Part shown: in pieces, positions 33,009 to 46,300 of the stretch
How the letters are laid out: each line of letters begins with the position of its first letter
Numbering within the stretch: the stretch's first letter is position 1
Assembly: GCA_947311845.1 (NCBI GenBank)
Contig: CAMZMU010000107.1
Coordinates: forward strand, 15,505,929 to 15,569,928
DNA from: Poa pratensis
Lineage: Eukaryota; Streptophyta; Magnoliopsida; Poales; Poaceae
DNA: 64,000 nt
Reading direction: 5' to 3'
The notes under the pieces: model-generated
Told to the model about the DNA's origin: nothing
Database searches by the model: none
The model's input: the letters and a program-made list of their open reading frames with translations, nothing else
Program-made: the position numbers and the translations under genes

Positions 33009-35233
33009 ATGGCCGGCGGGAAGGAGCCGATCGAGGTCAAGTTCCGGCTTTTCGACGGCACAGACATCGGCCCGAGCAAGTACGACCCCACCACCACCGT
33101 CTCTGCGCTCAAGGATTTCATCCTCGCCCGGTGGCCACAAGGTGAGACCGCAGATTCCCGATCGATTTGGCAGCGTAGGCCGCCCCGATCCGCCTGCTTG
33201 CTTGATTTGGTGACAAAAAGAGATGCGCCCTTATGTAATTCTTGCTGCCATGCAGCTTGTTGGATCATGTATAGCCTTTTTTTACGGCTGTTGCGTGGTG
33301 CTTGTGCAGTTCTAGTCTTGCTCGCGGCATATAAATGTTATTATTGGTGTGCCTGATCTTTTGTTCTTCTCTTGATGGATACGGTTGGTCAATTGAGTAA
33401 CGCATAACTGCTGCCTAATTATTTTCCTCAGCTTTAACACCGCTTTAGAACTAGGTGTGCTCAATAAACGGCCAATTGATAATTTCCCTTCTCAGTGTAT
33501 GTTTATGGCAAAATTCTGAAAGAGCATTTTCGGCAACAATCGGTCTTTCCTCTACTTTCTATGATGACACAGAAAAGAGCTGAACATCATTAGCTGTAAT
33601 CTGCCTTTAGAGTGCCTGTTTGCACTCTTATATACTGTGAATAAAATTCTGGTAGCACTCCGAACACAGTTGTCTTTTTTATCTTTACGCGAACTGAGGT
33701 CCTTTCGATGAATATGTTAGCAGGGCCATTTTGCATAGGTATGCATTATACCTAACAATCTGGTGACAATTATCTGATTATCACACTCTGGTGAGGGTCT
33801 TTCCTTGATATGTTATGCTATACTTGGATGAGATGCTGTTGCCAGAGTCAAAAAACTAGAACACGTAAAATTGAATCCTTTCCCAGCTGAACCAGCATCA
33901 GGAAGCAGTAGGTCATGACGTGGGTACTTGTTAACCCCAAAACAGGGGCACTGACCACCACCAATCTCCAAATGGGAAAAATTACTGTATGTCTTCTTGC
34001 TGTAGGGTGTTTGAACTTATTCTCTTTCCGGATGGTAATATTCTTTTTAAAAGCTCACTCCGCCGTAATGTGAACCTGTTATGCTCACTGAACTCTGAGT
34101 TTATTTTTATCAAAATAATTATTCTTGTCATTTTTATGTCAGATAAGGAAATAACTCCAAAAACTGTCAATGACCTGAAGCTCATCAATGGTGGAAAGAT
34201 ATTGGAGAATAGCCGGACACTTGCCGAGTCACGTGTTACAATAGGAGAGGTCCCCGGGGTGTAATTACAATGCATGTCGTAGTGCGCCCTCCACAAGCTG
34301 ACAAAAACCGTGGTATTGCCGACAATTTTATGTTTTTATTCATTGTGTTCCTGGTTCCGTTGATGACCTATTTTGCTCTCTATTCTTGAGATTTTAGTAC
34401 ATTCAGTGAATGAAAAGGTTGGATAGGATCAATTATTAATTTAGAAACATACCGCTCCTTATCTAGTTGCTGTGCTCCAAAGATGAACATGTATAAGCAT
34501 GACTCTCTATAATCCAAGTGATGCAGCCTGCAAGAGGCCCACTGTTTTCAATTGGGAGAAATTTATTGCTGCTGTTTTAGTAGTGATTTGTCGATCACAA
34601 CATATTGTTAGTCGAAAACCCTATCAGACTTTGCAACATAGAGGTATGAATAAAGATGCTGACTAAACCAAACATGGTTTTATAGTTCAGTGGTACTGAT
34701 GGTCTTGTAGTTCTTATATTCCTTGTGATCTATGAAGTTCTACCCAACCGTAAGAACTTTCGGCTAACTTTTTGTGTGTGTTTTTATGCCTTTCATATAA
34801 TAAATTACATTTTGGAACAAAGGTAATTACTTACAAGAGGGTTGTCGTTACATCTATGAATCAGTTGTGTTATAATTGTGCTATTCGATTTCAATTGTTT
34901 TTCCACATAAACTAATCTTTGAAAGCAAGAAAAACAATTAATGAGCACACAAGCCTATCTTTATAAATTATAACATCTGTTTCTAAACAAGTTAAGGGAT
35001 GCAATGACTCGTGTTCTTCACAGTCGAGTGTGTTTGTGATGATATATGGTTGGATCACTTACATGCCATTTAACTGGTTTTATATTATCGTGTTATGTGA
35101 CGTTTGAAGTTGCAATACAGTTCCTTCGACACCGCTTAAAGTTGTCATAATTTTTTTCCTGGCATTCCCCTTTCCAGAGAAGCAGCTCGGCAATTCCCCG
35201 AAGCAGAACAGATGTGGATGCACAATCCTGTGA
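33009..35233 (+). CDS. Membrane-anchored ubiquitin-fold protein (MUB), three exons, one base short
   Basis: Exons: 33009-33141, 34143-34309, 35178-35233, with GT-AG borders. The product starts MAGGKEPIEVKFRLFDGTDI and continues ALKDFILARWPQ, then DKEITPKTVNDLKLINGGKI and ends PKQNRCGCTIL. The fold is ubiquitin-like. The final CTIL is a CaaX box for prenylation, preceded by a second cysteine that could be palmitoylated, so it sits at the plasma membrane and can recruit E2 enzymes. Exon 2 is 167 bases, one short of what frame continuity needs: after GEVPG the frame stops, whereas one extra base in the G-run at 34256-34259 restores the family sequence VITMHVVVRPPQADKN. Expected length is 118 residues. 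Confidence 0.88.
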
Positions 35234-35755
35234 TACGACAACTTGCTGATGATGTAAAGTGCGTCTAGTTCTAGGATTTTTTATCTGCTTTTGTGTATTC
35301 ATCCTTTTGACATCCAGTTCTTGGAGCCACCGAGACCCTAGAAATACATATATACTTGCACTGCTTCGGGATCTGCGGGGAGTAAAGGTTCCTCCTGCAG
35401 GGGTGCCTTGGGGGCTTGCTGCTGTAACGAGCGTACGTGTGCATGAGTCAAAGGATTGGATGCTTGGTGCTGTATAAATTGTGGTGTGGAGCTTCCGTTT
35501 TCCTTCTGCTATATTTGACATTTTATCGATTCTTTTTAGCGGTGTTCGCTTGCCATGTAAAACAGAAATATTGTACTACGACACAAATATATATGTATAT
35601 GTAGCGTGGGAAAGGAGTGATCTATTTATTTTACTCTGTTGTAACAGAAAAGAAGGGAGACAAGAAAGAAAGAACACATGGATATGGATGTGCCGATACT
35701 GTCATACTGTACTGGGCATTGGGCAGTTCTTGGTAAAAAAAATCAATAATATTTT

Positions 35756-36005
35756 TTAAAAAACTTATTTTAGAACTAGCACACGTTCTGAGTCAATTCC
35801 ACAAATAGTGCGCCGTCAGCAGCGATATTGCCGAAAGAGAGAGTTTCGGCAGCGTCCTAGCCGAAAGCGTGGTTTCGGCAGGCTCCACGCCGCCCTGCCG
35901 AAAGCGTGGGCGTTGCCGAAACTCTCTTTTGGCAATAGCGCTGTCGACGGCCCGCTATTTTTGGAATTGACCCAAAACGTGGGCTAGTTCTGAAATAAGT
36001 TTTTT
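35756..36005. mobile_element. Palindromic MITE downstream of MUB
   Basis: Left arm AAAAAACTTATTTTAGAACT and the complement of the right arm AAAAAACTTATTTCAGAACT agree over more than 100 bases, including GTCAATTCCA and GCCGAAA blocks. The centre is rich in TTTCGGCA and TGCCGAAA. The 250-bp unit would form one long hairpin. Target site unclear because of flanking A/T runs. Confidence 0.7.
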
Positions 36006-36030
36006 CAAAAATATTGTTTTATAAAAAAAT

Positions 36031-36945
36031 GAGAGAATAGCCAAAATACCACTACTCAAAACCAAAAGTGCCAAAATACCATCAGTAAAAACCAAAGTGC
36101 CAAAATACCACTCAGTTTCAGTTTTCCCATGCCAAAATGCCACTACCGTTAATTCTCAAAGACTTGCCGTTAGTCAACACAGGGGAAAATGTCAGTTTTT
36201 CATGCTATACCGGAAATGCCCTTGACTTCGTCTAAAAAAAGGAAATCCATCTCTCCCGCAGCTTCTTTTCCCCAGCCATGGTTCCTCCGCCGGTAACTCC
36301 TCCGCGCCGTCGCCCCACCAAAACTCGCCGCCGCATCTCCCGGTAACTAATCCGCGCCGCCGCCGCTCCGTGTACCTTCCCCGGCTTCAAGGAACGACGA
36401 CCACAGCCTCGTTTGCTCCGGTGCAGTTCTCCGCCTCCATCTATATGTCCAGCGCACCACATTCCTCCCAGCAGTAATGATTTCCCCTTTTTGTAACATT
36501 TGATTCTTGTAAATGTTTGGACATGTTGATGTGTGTTATCTTGGACAATTTGCTTGCGCACCAAAAACTTAGATATGTATCTGTGTGTTGGTTCGAGTGT
36601 TCAATCTTATTTTCAGTTGGGTAATGATCAAAGAATGATTATTTGGCAGGGATCAGGATGTTGTGCCTTTAATTTCCCAATCATAGATAGCACAATTGTT
36701 TCATAAATGTACTAAATCTTGTCAAATTGATGCGGAAATGTTTGCTCATTTGTTGTTGAACAGAGTATAGACATATGAAGAGGTAAGGGCATTTGTGTCT
36801 TTCTTGAAGGATGTTAGTCTCAGTTAGGCAGTAGTGGTATTTTGACATGAAAAAACGAAACTGAGTGGTATTTTGGCACTTTGGTTTTTATTAGTGGTAT
36901 TTTGGCACTCTCGGTTTTGAGTAGTGGTATTCTGGCTATTCTCTC
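36031..36945. mobile_element. Mutator-like element with long TIRs, possible Pack-MULE
   Basis: Terminal inverted repeats of about 115 bases start GAGAGAATAGCCAAAATACC, with tandem TGCCAAAATACCACT units inside each TIR. A perfect 9-bp duplication, taaaaaaat, flanks it (36022-36030 and 36946-36954). Long TIRs plus a 9-bp duplication identify Mutator-like elements. The interior 36240-36480 is GC-rich and looks like 5' UTR or first-exon sequence followed by an intron-like AT-rich tail, suggesting captured host DNA, but I could not name the source. Confidence 0.88.
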
Positions 36946-37759
36946 TAAAAAAATCCATTTTTTTTTGAGTATTCAAAAAAAAATCCAGTTCTTGCCATCC
37001 ATTTTCAGGGAGCCAGCCACCAATGAATGGAACAACAACCCGGCCGGAAACTCGATAGGAAAAAAGCCCAGCCCAACAATCTCCCTCGCGCTGCGGAGGG
37101 CTTCGGCCCGTCCAAGCCCGAGCTCCTCTCAGGATCTCACGTCTCACCCGAGTCTCGAACGGCGGCTCCCTCCCATAGCCCGCCGCCTCCCCCGGTTTCT
37201 GCGACGCCGCGCTCTCGAGTCTCGACCCTCCCCACCCGAGCGCTTCCCCGTCGCCTCCTCCCCCAGTCTCCCTCCGATCACCTCCCGGCTCCCGCGCCTC
37301 CTCACCGCAGACAGCTACGCTCGAGCAGTCTTCCCCGCTGTCCCCTCCCACCACGCCGGCAGCAGGTAGGCCTTTCTCTCCGTCCCCTCTCTAGATCTGC
37401 TCACGGAATTATGCCATTCCTCTTAAGATCTGCTCACGGAATTCATCTCGGAAGTGATGTCGCTGCGATTTTCGTTCAGGTCCTAAAGTAGCCTTAAACA
37501 ACCTAGCAGGAGGGCGGCCACCGACGGTGCGCGGCCGGCAGGCACGACGAAGGCTCGTCGCTGTGCCAGCCCGGGACTACGACAAAACTTCGCGCCATTG
37601 CATGATCCAGATTTTCTCGAGGACAGCAGCAAGGAGCCCAGGCCAAGCCATCTCTGCAGCATCTAATCGACACAGCCCAAGGCTCCACCGGCGAGAATTC
37701 GCTCGCTGGAATCCGGCCAACCGAGGTACTACCAGTCTACCACCATCACAAGCGATCCT

Positions 37760-39391
37760 ATGACGCCGGGTACCGAGAATCTGGAAGGACTGGACGCGCC
37801 CCTCGCCGAGGGGAACAGCCACAGCTGCTCCCTGAGCGTCCAGGCCACTCCGGACATCGAGAAGAAGTACGTGCACCGCGTCTACGACGCCATAGCTCCC
37901 CATTTCAGCGCGACGCGGTTCGCCAAGTGGCCCAAGGTCGCGGGGTTCCTCGACTCGCTGAGCCCGGGGTCCGTCGTGCTCGACGCTGGCTGCGGCAATG
38001 GCAAGTACTTGGGCTTCAATCCCGAATGCTTGTTCGTAGGCTGCGACATAAGCCCCTCGCTTGTAGAGATATGCGCTGGGAGGGGGCACGAGGTGTTCGT
38101 CGCCGATGTTGTCAACCTCCCGTACAGGGAAGATGTCGGTGACGCGGCGATCTCGATAGCGGTGTTGCATCATCTGAGTACCGAGGATAGGCGGAGGAAA
38201 GCCATTGAGGAGTTGATCCGTGTTGTGAAGAAAGGTGGTCTTGTGCTGATCACTGTTTGGGCTGTGGAGCAGGAAGACAGGTCGCTTCTTAACAAGTGGA
38301 CTCCCCTATGTGATAAGTATAATGAGGAGTGGGTTGATCCTAGCAGTCCTATGGTACGAAACAAATCTGCTACTGTGCTAGATAGCATTGGAGAGACTGA
38401 TGAAGATGCGGGCGCCACGGAGCAAACAGATGATCGGCTGAAGAATAGTTATGATGGTTTGGAGGATCAGACCATTTTAGCTTGTGATTCTTTAACTTTG
38501 GATGAGCATGACAAAACCCAGCAGGAGTACTTTGTTCCTTGGCATCTACCATTTCACCGAGCTGAAATTAGCGGTGCATCTGCTGCTGCTCTTCAAAATG
38601 GATTGGCAAAGAAAGATGATAAGAAGGGTACTGTGGTCTACAACCGTTATTACCATGTTTTTGTTGAAGGAGAACTTCAAAGGTAGAGTACCTTTACGGC
38701 TTTACTCTGAACATTCTCATGAAAAATGCTTCTCTTGTTTTCTCCTCTTATTTGCAAACCTGCACAGGTGAAGATATTAAATCACATCATATTTGTAATC
38801 ACCATAGCATAGGTATCGTATAGTGGCGACTGGTCACATCATCTTATATTTGTTCAGAGATGGCACACAAGCTTTAACATTTCATATTGTTAGTTTGTGA
38901 ACTTTTGCTCGAGATAATTGTCATATGGCGCACTTGTTAATCAACTAGTTTATTTGGTTACATAAACAATGGTGTGACAAAAAGGGAAATGTGATCTTTA
39001 TATGCAACTTTGGTTTTATGACTTGTATCTTTCTTGAGTAAAGATTCTCCGGAAAGGGTGCCCTGTTGCTACCAGCTTATGGCTTATTCCATTCCATGCC
39101 TTTATCATCATATTAATGCACTAGCCCTTTGAAAAAGAAAATGATACTCCCTCTGTTCCATAATTCTTGTCGTGGTTTTAGTTCAAACTTACTAAAACCA
39201 CATCAAGAATTATGAAACGGAGGTAGTATACATTATTTTCTTTCCTTTTGCCTCATCTATGGTGTTCTGATTGAAAATATTGCATTGTTGGCTGTCATCA
39301 TTTCAGGTTAGTTGCTGGTATGAAAAATGCAACTATCGTTGACCAATTCTACGATAAATCCAACTGGTGCATAGTTCTTGAGAAGCTTTGA
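37760..39391 (+). CDS. TRM9-like tRNA (carboxymethyluridine-34) methyltransferase, two exons
   Basis: Exon 1 37760-38682, exon 2 39307-39391; 335 residues with exact frame closure. The AdoMet-binding motif I is VVLDAGCGNGKYLG (about residues 72-85), followed by VGCDISPSLVEIC, VADVVNLPYREDVGDAAISI and LHHLSTEDRR, as in TRM9/ALKBH8-type methyltransferases. A poorly conserved acidic insert follows (about 195-255), then EYFVPWHLPFHRAE and a YNRYYHVFVEGEL block. The C-terminus FYDKSNWCIVLEKL lies in exon 2. These enzymes make mcm5U at the wobble position of tRNAs together with TRM112. The 5' UTR upstream (37100-37760) probably has an intron between GTAGGC at 37365 and TTCAG at 37480. The coding intron holds a MITE. 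Confidence 0.92.
39147..39226. mobile_element. Stowaway MITE in the TRM9-like intron
   Basis: CTCCCTCTGTTCCATAATTC after TA and ATTATGAAACGGAGGTAG before TA. The arms pair nearly throughout 80 bp. Confidence 0.85.
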
Positions 39392-40388
39392 CCTGCAGAC
39401 GAAATGATGGCAGTGAATGTTTCCAGAGTCCTGACTATTGTCTTGTAAAAGACTGTCAGCTATTAGACTACCGAGGGCACAGTTTTGAGCTTGTAATGTA
39501 TGTGGTTGACACAAGCAACAATTTTGTGAATTCAACAATGTCATTGACGATGCAGCTATTCACTTTGCTTGTTGTAGCTGCAGATCAGTTTTTTTGGCCC
39601 GTTGTCTTCATGGGCATCGTTATTCATTTGGCTTGCCTAGTTGTCTTGCGTGAGGATTGCTCGAATTATTTTTTTGAGAAAGGATTGCTCGATATTTTAG
39701 GGGCCATCTTGACTTGTAGAAGTTTTGTACTAGTACTACTCCTACTTCCAAACATCGAAACTTGCGTATTAGCGTGATTGCTTGTACTATTTTTTATATC
39801 TTTGCATAATGGGACATTTCTCAAGTCATTGATCCTTGTCACAGTTTCTGGTCATTCTTGTGTCAACCTTCATGCTGCGCCTGTTGCTACTCTATTTCGC
39901 AGTGGCAAAACAGGGTCATCTGGATGCATGAGGATCAAATTGCATGGATGTTTTCATTAGAATTGACCCTAATCCATGCGTACCAAACTGCTAAAACATG
40001 TGGCACCGTTCCTGAAGCACAACCAAGACCATCACCAGTGACAAACATGTGATCTATACTGACACTAAATGAAACAAAAATGCCACTTTGATTTCATAGC
40101 ACGGAGAAGCAACCCCTGCCAAAGTATAAACAGAACAAGGATATCTTGATGTTGGATGGGATGAGATGGTTCCAGTACCATGTGGTTCGGTTGTTTTTGG
40201 CGAATATGCATGAAAAAAATTTCTAAAAAAAATTCAACCCTGTCATCTAGGATGGTTCAAATCCAAGCAACCAATCTGGATGGCCTTTTCTCTAGGACCA
40301 ATCCCCACATGTATCACTTGTACAAGCAACTGAACACATCCTACTGTCAAAGGCAGTTCAGAGGAGCTTCTGAGAACAGAGCGCCCCA
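39392..40388. other. Convergent 3' ends of the TRM9-like and PPR genes
   Basis: Holds both 3' untranslated regions. No further gene seen; open frames at 39388-39960 look random. Confidence 0.5.
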
Positions 40389-43300
40389 TCATGAAGCTAC
40401 TTGCGAAAAGCTTAGCTCTGGCTCGCTTGAAGTGGCTGTTTCTGGATTCCTTACAGAACCTGTATCTGGCTTGCTTGCAGGGTTTGAATTGGGTACTATC
40501 CTGTGTTGTTTCTTGGAGGCACCGACTGCTTCCGAAGCACTTAACTGTGGCTTTCTTGAACTAGCCATTTCTGAGTTGCTCGCAGAATCTCTATCTCGCT
40601 CTCTTGCAGGGTTTGGCGTCTGTACTCTCTTGGGTTTATTCGCGGAGTTGCCAAATGCTTCCAGAGCATCAAGGAAGAACTTCTTATTCGGAACAATACC
40701 CTGTTTATTCATTCGCTGGAGCAACTTCTGGACAAGGATCTTATCGTTCGCCCTGGTATATCCCTTGTAAAGCAACTTATATGTGGAAGCACCGGGCACG
40801 ACACCTTTCTCAATCGCAGTATCCAACAGCCGATCCACTTCCATAGGCAAGCGGTTCATGCAGTAGGCGTCAAGCATTGCGTTCAGTGAAGAGACGGGAA
40901 CAGTACTTTGTGTGCTTACAAGCTCATCGAATATCTGTTGGGCCTTTGAGACGCAATCACAATAGGCGTACAGAGTGATGAGACATTCTTGCGTCACATA
41001 ATTTGGTTTGAATCCCAGTTCTTCCATCTTCTCAAGCACGGACTCAGCTTTCTCCCTAAGTCTTGCTTTCCCATAGTTTGTTATCATGGAGTTAAACGTC
41101 GGGTGGGTAGGCCTCTCCTTGGACTGCAGTAAACTCTTGAACACCTGCTCCATCTTGTCGAACATCTGCTTTCGCCCATATGAATCTATGAGTATGTTAA
41201 ATGTGATCACATCTGGACGGCACTGCTTGCTTTTCATCCGCACTAACACAGATTCCATCTCTTTGATCATGCCATTCTTCCCATACCCATCGATCACTCC
41301 ATTATAGGTGTAGATATCAGGAGAGACCGGGCTGTCATCCAGATCCTTGAACAAGATGTCCACCTGCTTCGTGTCACTAGCCCTAGCACAAGCTCTTAAG
41401 AGAATGTTGTATGTCACGATGTTCGGCTGGCACCTCTCAATACCCTTCATCTTGTCAAAATAGCCGAGAGCCTTCACCAGGGCCTTACTCTTGTCTCGTG
41501 AATGCAAGTGCGCACCGATAAGAGCATTGTACACGGAAGTGTCCGGCTTGCACCCGCTGTTCCTCATCTGAGAGAACAGCCACATTGCCATCCTTATCTG
41601 CCCCTTCCTCCCCATCACAGAGATCAACTTAGAATAGATGCCGTTGTCGGCGACGTACCACCGCTGTTTCTGCATCCACCTGAAAATCTAGCAAAGCACA
41701 AAGCATTAGAGAAATGAGCAGACGTATCTGACAGACAGAAAGTTCAGGAATGATAAATTGTTCATTCATAGCCCAGAGGGACATCTAAAGTCGTACATCT
41801 AGAATTCTATGATAGATCCTAATGCAAGGTATGTTGTCCAGGTTTGGGGCTACTAGTGTTGGATAATTAGGCAATAATTCCATGATTAATTCCAGAATAT
41901 TAAACATAACTACACCAGCTACTAACATGTAGAATACGAACATACTAGATGTACTAATCAACATGAACAGCAGCAACACATACGCCAACAGATCCATAGC
42001 AAAACAGTTCAGAACACGCCGCACGTACCGAACGGTTGTAGAGGAAGTAGTCGTTGGAGCAGCGACGGCAGCAGCTTGAGCGGCGACGGTAGCAGCTCGA
42101 AGGAGACGACGTTGGAGACGAGTAGCCCGCGGACCCGGAGATCGTCCAGGAAGTCGAGCCGTGATGAAGAACTTGAAAGCAGTCGCGCGGAGCGCTTCCC
42201 AAAAACCTTATTCGCCCTCTCCCGTACAGGATCACAAGGACGAGCGGTTCCGGAGACCTGCTGTCCCGTTCGCCGGTGCACGCCGGCGCACGGGATGGAG
42301 TAGACTACGGTGGCGGCGCAAGGCACGAGATTGGCAAAACCTAGATTGGTTCGGTGGTTTGCAGCGCACGACTTTATATAGTGCGGCTCGGGAAAACCCT
42401 AACGGGTACAACGTGGGCCAAGTCCACGTCGCGCACGTTTTAGGTCGGTTACAGTAGCCCACGATCCGGGAGCGACCCGAACCGACTAACTGTGACGCGT
42501 CCGTCCAAACCGTTTTCCCGGACTGCAAAAATAAAGCTCGGCTCGGCGAGATTCCCGCAACCCGCGGCGCGTCGTGACGAGACGGGCGGGCGGTGCGGTG
42601 CGTGCGAGCGGCGGCGGAGGAGGAGGAGGAGGAGTGCGCACGAGAGAGCCTCTTGTTCTCACAAGCTTACCAAGTGGTACAACACTCCACCTTATAAGGT
42701 GGTGTTTGTCTCCTCCAACTAGCAATGTGGGACTAAACTTTAGCACCACTTTGCACCTCCAAAATTCTGCCATGCACATGGGCCAATTTGAGATTTTCAG
42801 GAATTTTATTGGGCTGCCCAAAATGGGCCCAAAATCTAACAATCCCCCACCAGATCTCAAATTCCCATTTAGAGATTTTGCCAAACCTCGTTTCTTGTTT
42901 ATATACCAGTGTTTCAGCAGAGACTGTTAAGTTGAACTTCCGCCTAGAGCTTCAAGCTACATCTACCAGCAACTTGAACAATGGACGAACCTTGAATTGC
43001 AAGTTTGGTGCCAATAGACTTCACTCAAAGTCATAACCAGTACGTGGCTGCCAGTAGCCTACCCCGCGGGTGGAGCATATGCGTCATACTCCCTGGTCTC
43101 TTCATGAGCTTACTAGAGATCACCCAAATCTCATAGACTGCGACGTTTAACAGTCGGACTCATATAGGTGTGTTCTTTCAAGGTCGCTCTGTAGGACAGC
43201 ACCTTTGCTACGAATAGCCAACAAAAACACATTAAGGCATATTGCCAACCTGCCTTACAGAATGTGAGAGTTATGCATCTTCCCACGGAGAGGGTTATAA

Positions 43301-46300
43301 AATAACTCTCCTCAGTTAAACCACTAGCTTGTTCTTCCCAGGTCCTAATTCACGGGATCTCCGATCACATAGGTTGGGTTACCACTATGGTGTAACACTC
43401 ACGGGTCTCAACCCCATCTCCCTCGATGCACTATCTATCACATTACGTGATAGTCCCTTCGTAAAGGGATCTGCCAGGTTTTTGTCTGTTTGAATATAAC
43501 TAACAGTTATTACTCCGGAGTTTCTCATTTTCCTGACAGACTTCAAGCGTCTCTTGACGTGTCTTGATGACTTCGCATTATCCTTAGCACTGTTCACTTT
43601 CGTAATAACCGTTTGGTTGTCACAGTTCATAAGGATGGCCGGTAATGGTTTCTCAACCACCGGCAAGTCCATCAAGAGCTCACGCAGCCATTCTGCCTCA
43701 ACAGAAGCTGTATCTAAAGCAGCAAGTTCTGCTTCCATGGTTGACCTCGTCAAAATGGTCTGTTTGCAAGACCTCCATGACACTGCGCCACCTCCAAGAA
43801 TAAATGCATATCCACTTGTGGCGTAGAGCTCATCAACATCTGAGATCCAGTTCGCATCACAGTATCCCTCAAGCACCGCAGGGTGCCCTGAATAGTGAAT
43901 CCCATAACTCATTGTACCGTTCAGATAGCGCATGACCCTTTCAAGTGCATGCCAATGATCAATACCCGGGTTAGACATGAACCTGCTCAACTTGCTCACA
44001 GCAAAAGAGATATCAGGTCTTGTCGCGCTCGCAAGGTACATGAGTGAACCGATCACTTGAGAATATCTTAATTGATCTCTCGTTTCCTTTTTGTTCTTTC
44101 TGAGTGTCACACTGGGATCATAGGGTGTTGGAGAAGGCTTGCTGTCTATATAACCAAAGCGGCTCAAGACCTTCTCAACATAGTGTGATTGCGTTAACGT
44201 AATCCCACTCTCATCCCTAATCAGCTTAATGTTCAGGATCACATCAGCTTGTCCCAGATCTTTCATATCAAAGCTCTTTGACAGGAAAGACTTGACCTCA
44301 TTTATCACTATCATGCTTGTACCGAAAATCAGTATGTCATCAACATACAAGCATAATATAACACTATCGCCCCCACCATGGCGATAATATACACACCTAT
44401 CAGCCTCATTGATGGCAAAGCCTGCAGAAGTTAAAGTTCTGTCAAACTTCTCATGCCATTGCTTAGGTGCTTGCTTCAGCCCATACAAAGATTTTAACAA
44501 TTTGCACACCTTTCTCTCTTCACCTTTTACTACAAACCCATCAGGCTGATCCATATAGATTTCCTCTTCCAACTCTCCGTTAAGGAAAGCTGTCTTTACG
44601 TCCATTTGATGAACGATAAGACCATAGGAGGCAGCCAGGGAAAGTAGTACTCGAATGGTGGTGAGTCTAGCAACAGGTGAATAGGTGTCAAAGTAATCTT
44701 CGCCTTCGCGCTGGGTGTAGCCCTTGGCTACAAGCCGTGCCTTGTACTTCTCAATAGTACCATCAGGCCTTAGCTTCTTCTTGAACACCCACTTACAACC
44801 CACAGGTTTGCAGCCGTAGGGTCGTTCAGATAATTCCCAAGTTCCATTAGAAAGAATCGAGTCCATCTCATTATGGACAGCTTCTTTCCAGTCATCAGCA
44901 TCAGGAGATGCAAATGCCTCTGCAATGGACGTGGGAGTATTGTCCACAAGGTACACAATGAAATCATCACCAAAGGATTTTTCAGTCCTCTGTCTCTTGC
45001 TCCTCTTGGGAGCTGATTCATTGTCATCCTTCTCAAGGACTTCCTCAACAAGTGGTTGTTCAGAATGATCAACAGATGTACTAGGTTCAGCAAATATCTC
45101 AGAAGAAATTCTAGCAATGCTATGCATATCCTTCATAGGAAACATGTTCTCAAAAAATGTTGCATCACGAGATTCCAAAATAGTATCAACATGCATATCA
45201 GGTATCTCAGATTTAACCACTAAAAATCTATAGCAAATGCTCCGCTGAGCATAACCTAGAAAGACACAATCCACTGTCTTCGGTCCAAGTTTTCGTTTCT
45301 TAGGAATTGGAACATTGACTTTCGCCAAACATCCCCAAGTACGAAAATAAGAAAGTGATGGTTTTCTCCCAGACCACTCCTCGTAAGGTGTCTTCTCTTT
45401 ATCCTTGTTAGGAACTCTATTCAGGACATGACACGAAGTCAACAAAGCCTCCCCCCACCATGCCTTAGATAAACCAGCAGTGTCCAACATGGCGTTCACC
45501 AAGTCGGTCAGCGTGCGGTTTTTCCTCTCGGCAACCCCGTTTGATTGGGGCGAATAGGGAGGCGTCCTCTCATGAATAATACCATGTTCCTCACAGAATT
45601 CATCAAATACGTTGGAGAAATACTCGCCACCACGATCTGACCTAAGACGTTTGATCTTTCTCTCTAATTGATTTTCAACTTCAGCTTTATAAATTTTAAA
45701 GTAGTCTAAAGCTTCATCTTTAGTGTGCAACAAATATACATAACAGAACCTAGTAGCGTCATCGATTAAAGTCATGAAATATCTCTTATCACCTTTTGTC
45801 AACACGCCATTCATCTCACATAGATCCGAATGTACGAGTTCTAGAGGTGCCAAGTTTCTCTCCTCGGCCGCCTTGTGAGGCTTTCGAGGTTGCTTAGATT
45901 GCACACAGCTATGGCACTTAGAACCTTTGGCAATGGTGAAAGTAGGAATTAAACTCAAACTGGAAAGTCTACTCATTAAACCAAAATTAACATGACATAA
46001 ACGAGAGTGCCAAACATTAGCATCCGAATCCACACTGCCACAAATATGGTTTACTGACTTATTACAAAAATCCGATAATGAAAAGCGGAACAAGCCTCCG
46101 CACTCATACCCTTTACCAATAAATTGTCCAAACTTTGACACAACTACTTTATTGGACTCCAAGACTAATTTAAACCCATCTCTGCATAGAAGGGAGCCGC
46201 TAACAAGATTCTTGTTCATAGTAGGGACATGCTGCACGTTCCTCAGCTGCACGATCTTCCCCGAAGTAAACTTCAGATCTACCGTGCCAACACCACGAAC

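Noticed and set aside
36824..37491. Frames of 154-176 codons upstream of the TRM9-like gene
   Set aside because: They combine MULE TIR sequence with GC-rich 5' UTR of the methyltransferase and show no domain.
40180..40770. 196-codon plus-strand frame
   Set aside because: Antisense of the PPR gene's 3' coding part.
42009..42930. Repeated short frames within each LTR (for example 75, 98, 105 and 118 codons)
   Set aside because: They occur identically in all three LTRs, lack domains and fall in GC-rich or promoter sequence.
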